Translations under genes and position numbers: made by a program
The notes under the pieces: generated by a model
What the model was told of the DNA's origin: nothing
Seen by the model: only the letters and a program-made list of their open reading frames with translations
Databases searched by the model: none
Shown: positions 1 through 6,300 of the stretch, piece after piece
Layout: each line of letters starts with the position of its first letter
How positions within the stretch are numbered: position 1 is the stretch's first letter
Assembly (NCBI GenBank): GCA_039680225.1
Contig: JBDKTK010000057.1
Location: 1 to 11,308, forward strand
Direction of reading: 5' to 3'
Length of the DNA stretch: 11,308 nt
From: JBDKTK01 sp039680225
GTDB taxonomy: Bacteria; Desulfobacterota; Syntrophia; Syntrophales; UBA4778

Positions 1-454
1 ATATGGACCTCTCCTGGACTGTCGAGAGGACATAGGCGTTGGGTACTGTCGAGGGCGCCAGGTATTCGCGTTCCCGGGGCTCGTCGGACCTGATGAAAAC
101 CTCTTTCAGGTAAAAATTGAAATGCTCCCGGGTCATGTACTTAATATCAAGATTCCCGTTATGGCTTACGTAATTAAAATCCGAGTGGTCCCAATACTGG
201 TTCCAGCCCAGGTTGTAATCGAGAGAGATGCCCCCCGTCTTGTCCATGTTGCTGAAGCTTATACCCGGCCGGGCAATGGTGATGTAGTCGTCAACCTTGT
301 TATCCTTGGTCAGGTTCAGGTTGTCGTCGTATTTCTGTTCGACTGAAATGTAAGGGTGAATCCTGGTCGTCCAATCTTCCGCTATGGACGTGAAGGGTGA
401 AATTAAAACCAGGGACAAGGCCGCGAAATATCTCAGGATGGATTTCGTCTGCAT
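1..454 (-). CDS. Outer-membrane beta-barrel protein, exosortase/EPS-locus type (3' end outside window)
   Basis: I translated this by hand from an ATG at 454-452; the frame stays open for 151 codons to the window edge, so the C-terminus is missing. The protein starts MQTKSILRYF, has a hydrophobic stretch to about residue 22 and a likely signal peptidase I site near TSIA|EDW. After that it alternates polar and aromatic residues (IHPYISVEQKYDDNLNLT, then ISLDYNLGWNQYWDHSDFNY), as expected for transmembrane beta strands with Asp/Asn-rich turns. This style matches the large outer-membrane barrel proteins encoded in PEP-CTERM/exopolysaccharide loci (EpsL or BBP2_2-like, or the PEP-CTERM-associated TIGR03016 family); which one I cannot settle. 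It begins one base after the stop of the polysaccharide export gene (TAA-A-ATG), so the two are almost certainly cotranscribed and translationally coupled. Its likely role is in the outer-membrane step of polysaccharide secretion. The barrel call is firm, the family name less so. Confidence 0.75.
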   Translation of the reverse strand, partial: MQTKSILRYFAALSLVLISPFTSIAEDWTTRIHPYISVEQKYDDNLNLTKDNKVDDYITIARPGISFSNMDKTGGISLDYNLGWNQYWDHSDFNYVSHNGNLDIKYMTREHFNFYLKEVFIRSDEPREREYLAPSTVPNAYVLSTVQERSI

Positions 455-455
455 T

Positions 456-1052
456 TTACGGCACCACTATTCTGTCGCCGCGCAGGAGCTCAATATCCGC
501 CTCGTCGCCGTTTATGACTTTTTTATAGTTGATGTAGAACCGTTTGTCGGCATCCTTCTCTTTTCTGATCACCATTATCTTCTTCTGGTTCGCCCATTCA
601 TTGAGTCCCCCCACCATGGTGAGCAGCTGGAGGAAGGTGGTCTTGCTTCTCAGTCTCACGACCCCCGGGTTCTTGACTTCGCCGATAACGAATACTTTAA
701 AGCTGTTCGCCTCCATGACCGTTACCGAAACGGACGGGTTCTCGATCTTTTCTTTTAATTTCTTAATCAGGACCTCTTTCAGTTGCAGGGGGGTGAGGCC
801 TTCGGCCCTGACGTCATCGAGCAGAGGCAGGGATATATTCCCGTCCATCCTGACCGGGACGGTTTTAGTCATTGCCTCTTCTTTCCAGATATGGATATAA
901 AGGACGTCTTCGGGGCCGATGATATACTGGTCCGAATCAACGGCTATCTGGCTTGAATCGCTTTTTTTGGTTTCCTTGGATTTGTCCTGACCGTATGACG
1001 AGAAGGGAAGGACGAACAGCAGCATGAGCATGAGTACAAGCATCTTTTTCAT
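456..1052 (-). CDS. Polysaccharide export protein (Wza-like, Poly_export + SLBB), PEP-CTERM locus type
   Basis: A 198-residue periplasmic/outer-membrane protein of the Wza family, which carries exopolysaccharide across the periplasm and outer membrane. Residues 1-21 are a signal peptide (MKKMLVLMLMLLFVLPFSSYG). Residues about 41-115 are the Poly_export domain, opening with the typical YIIGPEDVLYIHIW and containing VRMDGNISLPLLDDV and the NPSVSVTV strand. Residues about 118-170 are one SLBB domain (VFVIGEVKNPGVVRL, then LLTMVGGLNEWA), ending in RGDRIVVP. It is much shorter than E. coli Wza and lacks the C-terminal membrane helix; this size fits the short export proteins of PEP-CTERM loci (TIGR03027-type). 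There is no lipobox cysteine, unlike classical Wza, so lipidation is not expected. The start is supported by AGGGG about 9 nt upstream. It leads a minus-strand operon with the barrel gene and is divergent from the TPR lipoprotein gene. Confidence 0.9.
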   Translation of the reverse strand: MKKMLVLMLMLLFVLPFSSYGQDKSKETKKSDSSQIAVDSDQYIIGPEDVLYIHIWKEEAMTKTVPVRMDGNISLPLLDDVRAEGLTPLQLKEVLIKKLKEKIENPSVSVTVMEANSFKVFVIGEVKNPGVVRLRSKTTFLQLLTMVGGLNEWANQKKIMVIRKEKDADKRFYINYKKVINGDEADIELLRGDRIVVP

Positions 1053-1340
1053 GGATAGAGCCCCTGTTTGATAAGAATGTGCTTTGCATCACCAAAAATT
1101 CTGTTAAGCTTTTTATTGAAATGTGTTATTTGTGGAAAACACCTTACCAAACAAAAGGCAAATTGTCGAGTTTTTTTACAACTAATGTTTGATAAAATTG
1201 ATTAATATATTTCATTTGTGTTTGTATAAGCCTGTTAGTTTTTGTTAGCATTTATTTACATTTATTCTGGAACTGGCGTTCAAGGAAGCTGAATTTACTT
1301 AACAATTTTTTTACAATCTAACCAGCAAGGGGGTAATTAA
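1053..1340. other. AT-rich divergent intergenic region with a repeated T7-ACAA-CTAA element
   Basis: This 288-bp spacer between divergent export and TPR genes is clearly more AT-rich than its flanks and carries no open frame of note. A short element, TTTTTTTACAACTAA at 1171-1185, recurs in the same orientation as TTTTTTTACAATCTAA at 1306-1321, the second copy just before the TPR gene's ribosome binding site. The second copy includes a possible -10 box (TACAAT, 1312-1317) but I see no convincing -35 at the right distance. The spacer must hold promoters for both directions. Its composition suggests protein binding (nucleoid protein or a locus regulator), which is inference. Confidence 0.45.
1141..1169 (-). 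promoter_or_regulatory. Possible sigma-70 promoter for the export/barrel operon
   Basis: Read on the minus strand: TCGACA (1169-1164, 5/6 match to the -35 box), a 17-bp spacer, then TAAGGT (1146-1141) preceded by TGG, an extended -10 arrangement. The -10 box itself is a poor match, so this is tentative. It lies about 90 bp before the export gene start. Confidence 0.3.
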
Positions 1341-3623
1341 ATGCATCCTTTGAAAAAATGGAAGGCATGCCTGTTATTAATCGGTTTGCTTATTTGTGTC
1401 GTTATCTGCTTACCTGCCTGCTCGAAGGAAGCAAAGAAAGAAAGGCACTGGAGCAAGGCGGAAAAGTATTTCGAAGAAAACAAGCTGCGCGAAGCGCTTA
1501 TCGAATACAAAAACGTTGTTCAACTCGACCCCAACGACCACAAGGCGCGCCATAAGCTTGGGTTGACTTACCTGAGGCTGGCAATGATAAGGGAGGCGTA
1601 TGCCGAGTTCTCCAAAGCAAGGGAAATAAACCCTGATTTCCTTCCGGTGCGCGCCCAACTGGGGTCGCTTTACCTGCTCTCCAGGGACAAGAAGAGAGCG
1701 CTCTCAGAAGCCGAGTTCATCCTCTCCAAGGACCAGTTCAGTTCGCATGGGCACCTGCTGATGAGCGCTATTTATATGTCCGAACGCAACGTTGACAAGG
1801 CAATCGAGGAGGGTAAGAAAGCGGCGGAAGGCGACCAGAAGACTGAAGCTTACCTGCACCTTGCCAAACTTTATATCTTTAAAAAGGACCTGGCCCAGGC
1901 CGAACAGATGTTCAAGGCTGCCATAGCCTCGAATGAAGCTGCTGTCAGGCCGCGGCTGGAACTCGCAACCTTCTATATGCAGGCCGGTAAAAAGGAAGAT
2001 GCAGAACGCGAATTCATCGAGGTAACAAAGCGCTGGCCGAATAACGAAAACGTTTTCATGGCTTTGGGAAATTTCTATGGCGCCCTCAACCGGCCCGAAG
2101 ATGCTGAAAAACAGTTCCTCAAAGCCCAGGAATTGGCCCCCAAGAATCATGTCATACTTCTGCATATCAGCAATTTTTACATGGCCTGGGGCAAGAAGGA
2201 CAAGGCCGAAGCATATCTGAAGGATGCAGCGGACAAGAATCCAAAGAACACCGTGGTCCTCGCCCGCCTGGCGGGTTTTTACCTGGCGCAGGGGAAAGTG
2301 GACGAGGCATCCGCAAAAACGGAAGAGCTCCTGAAACTCAATCCGAAGAGCACCGAAGGAATATTCCTGAAGGGCAGGATCCTGCTGGGCAAAAACGAGT
2401 TCGACCAGGCGTTGAACATCTTCCAGGCGCACTTGAAAGAAAACCCGAAAGACCCGATGGGTCATTACTACTCGGCGCTCGCCCAGATAGGGAACAGGAA
2501 CAACCAGCAGGCCAAGGCTGAATTGGCCGAAGCCACCAAGCTCAACCCGAAATGGCCGGACCCCCGGCTTCTCCTGGCCGACCTGTACCTGAGGGAGGGA
2601 AGCGCCGGACAGGCCATAGATGAAGCGCACGCAATCTTGAAAAGCAATCCGAAAGTTGTTCAAGCTTACATTGTTATCGGCGAGGCGCAGCTTCGGAAAA
2701 AGAACATGGGCGGCGCCCTTTCCGCATACAAGCAAGTCATCGCCATGGCCCCCAATAACCCTGTAGGATACATCCAGACCGGGCGCATCCTGCTGATCTC
2801 TAAAAAAGAGAAGGATGCCCTGGCAATGCTCGAGAAGGCGCTCACCCTTAATCCCAACGCCGTCGAACCGCTGCAGATGATAACCGGGGTGTATGCAAGC
2901 AAAAAAGATTTCAGGAAGGCGGAGGAAAGGATAGAGAAGCAGATCGCGGCTGCGCCGCAGAACTCCATATTCTACAACATGCTCGGAAGCGTTTATGAAG
3001 TCGCAGGGGACATCCCCAAGGCGGAGGCCAACCTGAAAAAGTCTGTTGAAATGAGCCCGGATGCTCCGGCCCTGCATGCATCCCTTGCAAACTTCTATAT
3101 GCGGCAGAAAGCGAACGAAAAGGCCAAGGCCGAATTTAACTCGACCCTTCAGAAAGACCCTAACTCCATATCCGCCCTTATGGCGCTGGGCATGATCTAT
3201 GAGAATGAAAAGAATTTCGAGAGCGCGAAGCAGTACTATGAAAAAATACTGAAGATCAGGCCTTATTTCCCGCCTGCTGCGAACAACCTGGCTTACTTGT
3301 ATGCCGAGAAGGGCGGCAACATAGATGTGGCGCTTGACCTGGCGCAGAAGGCCAAGGAAAAAGTGCCGAACGACCCGCATGTTTCCGATACGCTGGGGTG
3401 GATTTATTACAAGAAGAATGTGCCGAAAACGGCCATCACCTACCTGAAGGAGGCTGATGAAAAAGTCCCGAACAATCCCATGATTAAATATCACCTGGGA
3501 ATGGCGTATTATAAAGACAATAATTTCAACCTTGCCAAAGCGCAGCTGAATCAGGCCCTGAAACTGAATCCGAATTTCTCGAACGCGCAGGAAGCAAGGG
3601 CGACCCTGGGTTCGATAAAATAA
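1341..3623 (+). CDS. prsT: PEP-CTERM system TPR-repeat lipoprotein (PrsT type)
   Basis: A 760-residue lipoprotein made almost wholly of TPR repeats. Residues 1-26 are a lipoprotein signal with lipobox LPAC (Cys27); Ser at +2 fits outer-membrane retention. From about residue 37 to the end I count 21 consecutive TPR units of about 34 residues plus a half unit, many closing in LNPN, DPNS or APNN. A conserved late segment (NNLAYLYAEKGGN, then DTLGWIYYKK) is typical of large secreted TPR proteins. The family is the PrsT-type lipoprotein of exosortase loci (TIGR02917), placed by its length, lipobox, TPR content and PEP-CTERM neighbours. From memory that family is usually nearer 900 residues, so this copy may have lost a few repeats. 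It is thought to scaffold protein or polysaccharide assembly at the envelope; its exact role is not established. AAGGGGG 7 nt upstream supports the start. It is divergent from the export gene and precedes the PEP-CTERM protein. Confidence 0.85.
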   Translation: MHPLKKWKACLLLIGLLICVVICLPACSKEAKKERHWSKAEKYFEENKLREALIEYKNVVQLDPNDHKARHKLGLTYLRLAMIREAYAEFSKAREINPDFLPVRAQLGSLYLLSRDKKRALSEAEFILSKDQFSSHGHLLMSAIYMSERNVDKAIEEGKKAAEGDQKTEAYLHLAKLYIFKKDLAQAEQMFKAAIASNEAAVRPRLELATFYMQAGKKEDAEREFIEVTKRWPNNENVFMALGNFYGALNRPEDAEKQFLKAQELAPKNHVILLHISNFYMAWGKKDKAEAYLKDAADKNPKNTVVLARLAGFYLAQGKVDEASAKTEELLKLNPKSTEGIFLKGRILLGKNEFDQALNIFQAHLKENPKDPMGHYYSALAQIGNRNNQQAKAELAEATKLNPKWPDPRLLLADLYLREGSAGQAIDEAHAILKSNPKVVQAYIVIGEAQLRKKNMGGALSAYKQVIAMAPNNPVGYIQTGRILLISKKEKDALAMLEKALTLNPNAVEPLQMITGVYASKKDFRKAEERIEKQIAAAPQNSIFYNMLGSVYEVAGDIPKAEANLKKSVEMSPDAPALHASLANFYMRQKANEKAKAEFNSTLQKDPNSISALMALGMIYENEKNFESAKQYYEKILKIRPYFPPAANNLAYLYAEKGGNIDVALDLAQKAKEKVPNDPHVSDTLGWIYYKKNVPKTAITYLKEADEKVPNNPMIKYHLGMAYYKDNNFNLAKAQLNQALKLNPNFSNAQEARATLGSIK

Positions 3624-3768
3624 ATTGTATTCGCGCCTGCCGCCCTGTTTCACGTGAGGGGGGAAATGTCGGGGTTCTTTACACATGACCGGCGCTCCGG
3701 CCAAGGCTGATTATTTCACATTTTTTAAATATTTTGAATTTTCGGCAGGTTACAAGTTTTTGCTGATA

Positions 3769-3785
3769 ATGGCACAGAATCTGCT
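3769..3785 (+). promoter_or_regulatory. Sigma-54 (RpoN) promoter of the PEP-CTERM protein gene
   Basis: The sequence ATGGCACAGAATCTGCT has TGGCAC at -24 and TGC at -12, with GG (3771-3772) and GC (3783-3784) exactly 12 bases apart, the strict spacing sigma-54 needs. Transcription would start near 3795-3797, leaving a leader of about 35 nt before the ATG at 3832. In exosortase loci the PrsK/PrsR two-component pair is predicted to act with RpoN, so this fits the known biology. An activator of the NtrC class would be required. Confidence 0.8.
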
Positions 3786-3831
3786 TTATTGGATTTGCAG
3801 AACGAAAACTCAACTGGAGCAGGAGAAAGAA

Positions 3832-4479
3832 ATGAAAAAATTATTGGTTATAATCAGCGCGTTCTTACTGGTTGCCGGGCTGGCGGGAATCTCGCATGCG
3901 CTCAGCATCAATTACAATTACACAGCTGTCGGCAACGAATATACCTCGCCATATTTCGCTACTGTTGAGAATTTCGACGGTGCAAGCCTTGTATGGGCAT
4001 GGTCGGGAAGCGGCCAGGTGGTAAGCGGGAGCGTGGACAGCAAGTATTCCGCGCCGGGCGGTGTGGACGGACTCAACAAGGACGCATCACAATACTTCAC
4101 CGTCCCGGACCCGGATGGGGCGGCTTCAGGTGCTGCAAGGTTTTATCTGGGCGGTTCCTATAATTACTTCGGCCTCTGGTGGGGTTCAATTGATGCTTAC
4201 AATACAATAACTTTTTACAACGGCGATGCCGTTGTGGCTTCCTTTACGGGAACCGATGTCGTCACAAACACGGATTTGTTTGGCAACCAGATTGCCTACG
4301 GCTCCAACCATTACGTCAATTTCCTGGGCCTTTCCTCATTTGACAGCTTCGCAATGTCCAGTTCAAATTTCGCCTTTGAATTTGATAATATTTCGGTGAC
4401 CAACGTCCCTGAGCCTTCAACCATGCTGCTCCTCGGGTTCGGACTGCTCGGGCTTGCGGGATTGGGAAGAAGGAAATAG
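3832..4479 (+). CDS. PEP-CTERM sorting domain-containing secreted protein
   Basis: A 215-residue exported protein and the likely cargo of an exosortase. Residues 1-23 are a signal peptide (MKKLLVIISAFLLVAGLAG, cleavage after SHA). The middle, about 160 residues, is rich in Ser, Gly, Asn, Tyr and Phe and low in Lys, with YFGLWWGSIDAYNTITFYNG and FAFEFDNISV; that pattern recurs in beta-sandwich exosortase-dependent surface proteins, but I do not recognise a function. The C-terminus is a full PEP-CTERM tail: VPEPST, a hydrophobic helix (LLLGFGLLGLAG), then basic GRRK. Exosortase would cleave near PEP and pass the protein on towards the surface or exopolysaccharide matrix. I start at ATG 3832 because AGGAG sits 6 nt upstream and the signal peptide begins there; the frame opens further upstream, but the sigma-54 promoter lies inside that extension. 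There is no enzymatic motif. Confidence 0.9.
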   Translation: MKKLLVIISAFLLVAGLAGISHALSINYNYTAVGNEYTSPYFATVENFDGASLVWAWSGSGQVVSGSVDSKYSAPGGVDGLNKDASQYFTVPDPDGAASGAARFYLGGSYNYFGLWWGSIDAYNTITFYNGDAVVASFTGTDVVTNTDLFGNQIAYGSNHYVNFLGLSSFDSFAMSSSNFAFEFDNISVTNVPEPSTMLLLGFGLLGLAGLGRRK

Positions 4480-4500
4480 GTAATTACGATTAATAAATTA

Positions 4501-4534
4501 AAAAAAGCAGGGCCGGCAAAGCCCTGCTTTTTTT
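4501..4534. terminator. Bidirectional intrinsic terminator
   Basis: The stem GCAGGGC (4507-4513) pairs with GCCCTGC (4521-4527) around a 7-nt loop, flanked by six A on the left and seven T on the right. The hairpin with its U-tract therefore works on both strands. It sits between the convergent PEP-CTERM gene and HD-domain gene and would end both. Confidence 0.92.
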
Positions 4535-4563
4535 GTACCTGATTTGATTTCACATTTTAATCT

Positions 4564-5490
4564 TCATTTTGCAGCATTGGCCATGCCTCGCCGGGTTACG
4601 GAACTGCCTTCTTTTCTCCGGAAAAACTTGCGGTACTCGGACGGGTAGGTGTCAAGCACCCACGCCAGGTAAGCTATATTTCTCTGGATCTGTTCGGCAT
4701 AAAGGTCCTCGTCCCTGTTCCAGCGCACGCGGAAATGGGCGACTGCATAACGGTTGGCCCCGCCCAGTTCATTGGCAAAGCGCTTCTGGGTCAGGTGATA
4801 AAAGCCGGTGGTTTTTTTCAGCAGATCGAATTCGCTTTCGAATCCCGGGACATTGCCCTCCACAAACTCAGGATAAAGATGGAGAAGTTTTTCCAGGTAA
4901 TGGCGGTCCGCCATTTGTCCGAGGAGCTCGGCCGTGCCCAGCATCTGTCCGAGCAGCCGTACGTGCGGTGACAGGAATTTAATTTCGCCGACCTTGGTAT
5001 TCAAGCCGGTGCAGAACAGGATGTCGTTGAAGTTCTTGCCGTCGCCGGAAAAATACGGGTCGCCCCCGTATATGCGGGCAGTGAAATCTATGCTCCTCTG
5101 GATATGGCTCATCGTGTACTTGGCGCCCGTCCCGGTAGTGTCGTCTATCGTCTGGATATATCCGGTATCGTGCATCAGGGCGCTGATCACTCCGAGGTTG
5201 ATGTGCTTTTCACTTAAATTGACCCCTTCTATAATGGCCCCATGAATCAGCCTGGTCATTGCAAGCATGATTTCATTTGTGTGGAAGAGGTCGTGATACA
5301 TAGTGTTGCATTCCCTGAATCCCGGATAACGGCCGTTAAAAAGCGCGTTAACGAGTGAATAAGCCTGGTTCACGCGGGTGAAATCGAATTGCGGATTTAT
5401 CGACAACAGTATAATTTTGACCTCGTTCAATATCTCCTCATGGTTATCCATGTCCACGAGATCGGTCAGCTGGAAATCTTTGAATGGCAT
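4564..5490 (-). CDS. HD-domain metal-dependent phosphohydrolase, substrate unknown
   Basis: A 308-residue soluble protein with no signal peptide or membrane helix. The HD-type metal site is visible: YHDLFH (H66 and H70), ALMHDTGY (H107-D108), H129 in MSHIQRS, and a later acidic helix AELLGQMADR (D195). HD proteins hydrolyse phosphoester bonds, often of nucleotides. The Y-H-x3-H spacing followed by HD resembles class I cyclic-nucleotide phosphodiesterases, but the fuller PDE signatures are not evident, so the substrate is open. The C-terminal third (about 225-308) has an Arg- and Lys-rich end and no recognised domain. The frame runs upstream into the preceding gene to 5658, but ATG 5490 has AAGGGAG 5 nt upstream and lies 44 nt after the upstream stop, so I choose it. 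It probably shares a transcript with the DUF1648 membrane protein gene and ends at the two-way terminator. Confidence 0.82.
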   Translation of the reverse strand: MPFKDFQLTDLVDMDNHEEILNEVKIILLSINPQFDFTRVNQAYSLVNALFNGRYPGFRECNTMYHDLFHTNEIMLAMTRLIHGAIIEGVNLSEKHINLGVISALMHDTGYIQTIDDTTGTGAKYTMSHIQRSIDFTARIYGGDPYFSGDGKNFNDILFCTGLNTKVGEIKFLSPHVRLLGQMLGTAELLGQMADRHYLEKLLHLYPEFVEGNVPGFESEFDLLKKTTGFYHLTQKRFANELGGANRYAVAHFRVRWNRDEDLYAEQIQRNIAYLAWVLDTYPSEYRKFFRRKEGSSVTRRGMANAAK

Positions 5491-5534
5491 AGTCGCTCCC
5501 TTTATAAATCGGATCCTGAACCCAGGGGGAAAAT

Positions 5535-6182
5535 CTATTTTATCATAACTGCAAAGATCACAACGGCCGCGACCAGGATAAAGCCCAGGGATATGAGCCA
5601 TGCCGCGGGCCTGGCATAATTCAATGTCATACCCGCTCCGCAGCTCTTCTCCACCCACAGGCGCTTGTCTTCCGCGTTTGCATAGAATACGCCCCAGCGG
5701 TAATTTGCCGATTCAGGCAAATTGGCCAGGAGTTCCTTCGTCTCCCTCAGGGTGAAATATACGGCTAGGGCGATGCATGCAAACAGGGCGGCTATGCCGG
5801 CATGGAGGATTTTCAATCCGAAGAAAGGTATCAACAGGCACGTCCCCATGACCAGGGAAATACCCGTTACAACGAAACCGCGGGTGGGCTGCATGGATGC
5901 TATTCGGGCCTTTACGGGGTCCGGAGGGATCGCCGAAGTGACTGCCCCAATCACGATGAACAGCGCCCAGACAATGACGGGCGCCCCGAAGATAATCCAA
6001 TGCAGGGATGCCTTGCAGGTCCAGCCGTCCGCTTTTCCGGCCGCGTTGAAATGCGTCGGGACGGGATCGGGGAGCGCCGGCAGGACCAGGAAATAAAAAA
6101 GGGCCAGGGCCGCAATGCTTCCAACCGCAAGCAAGTCCCAGCTGGAGAATAATACGGGCCGTCTCTCAGCAATCATTTCCAT
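5535..6182 (-). CDS. DUF1648/DUF5808-like integral membrane protein
   Basis: A 215-residue inner-membrane protein with about five helices (near 15-36, 61-82, 103-123, 126-145 and 192-213). Between helices 1 and 2 is the DUF1648 signature LPDPVPTHFNAAGKADGW; DUF1648 also occurs in SdpI-type immunity/signalling proteins of Firmicutes. Before the last helix is YRWGVFYANAEDKRLWV with G-GMTLNYARPAAW, matching the DUF5808 pattern (W-G-FY-N-D, then TLN-ARP). No catalytic function is known for either domain. The ribosome binding site is weak (CTAACGG close to the ATG); a second ATG two codons in is possible. A consensus sigma-70 promoter sits 36 nt upstream. The HD-domain gene follows after 44 nt on the same strand and is probably cotranscribed. 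Confidence 0.82.
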   Translation of the reverse strand: MEMIAERRPVLFSSWDLLAVGSIAALALFYFLVLPALPDPVPTHFNAAGKADGWTCKASLHWIIFGAPVIVWALFIVIGAVTSAIPPDPVKARIASMQPTRGFVVTGISLVMGTCLLIPFFGLKILHAGIAALFACIALAVYFTLRETKELLANLPESANYRWGVFYANAEDKRLWVEKSCGAGMTLNYARPAAWLISLGFILVAAVVIFAVMIK

Positions 6183-6217
6183 ACCGTTAGAGCGTTAATA
6201 AATCGGGTATGGCCAAG

Positions 6218-6245
6218 ATTATATTAAAGAATTGTTCGTTGTCAA
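6218..6245 (-). promoter_or_regulatory. Consensus sigma-70 promoter for the DUF1648-HD operon
   Basis: On the minus strand: TTGACA (6245-6240), 16-bp spacer, TATAAT (6223-6218). Both hexamers match the consensus at every base. The start site would be near 6211, giving a leader of about 29 nt to the ATG at 6182. This predicts strong constitutive expression of the pair. Confidence 0.85.
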
Positions 6246-6300
6246 CTGATTGATAATAAAGCGTCTTGCTATACAGGCGCCGGCGGGAGGCGAAACACGA

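Noticed and set aside
1274..1291. CTGGCGTTCAAGGAAGCT upstream of the TPR gene as a second sigma-54 promoter
   Set aside because: GG and GC are 13 bases apart instead of 12, and sigma-54 does not tolerate that change well; the -24 box is also TGGCGT.
1704..3704. A 666-codon open frame on the minus strand opposite the TPR gene
   Set aside because: It mirrors the TPR coding sequence, its translation has no recognisable domain, and the plus-strand frame has a lipobox and 21 clear TPR units.
3685..3831. A 49-residue N-terminal extension of the PEP-CTERM protein
   Set aside because: The extension hides the signal peptide, and both a sigma-54 promoter and an AGGAG ribosome binding site lie within it, just before ATG 3832.
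5491..5658. A longer start of the HD protein at 5658
   Set aside because: It would overlap the DUF1648 gene by 124 bp and the added residues look like an off-frame reading of that gene; ATG 5490 has a good ribosome binding site.
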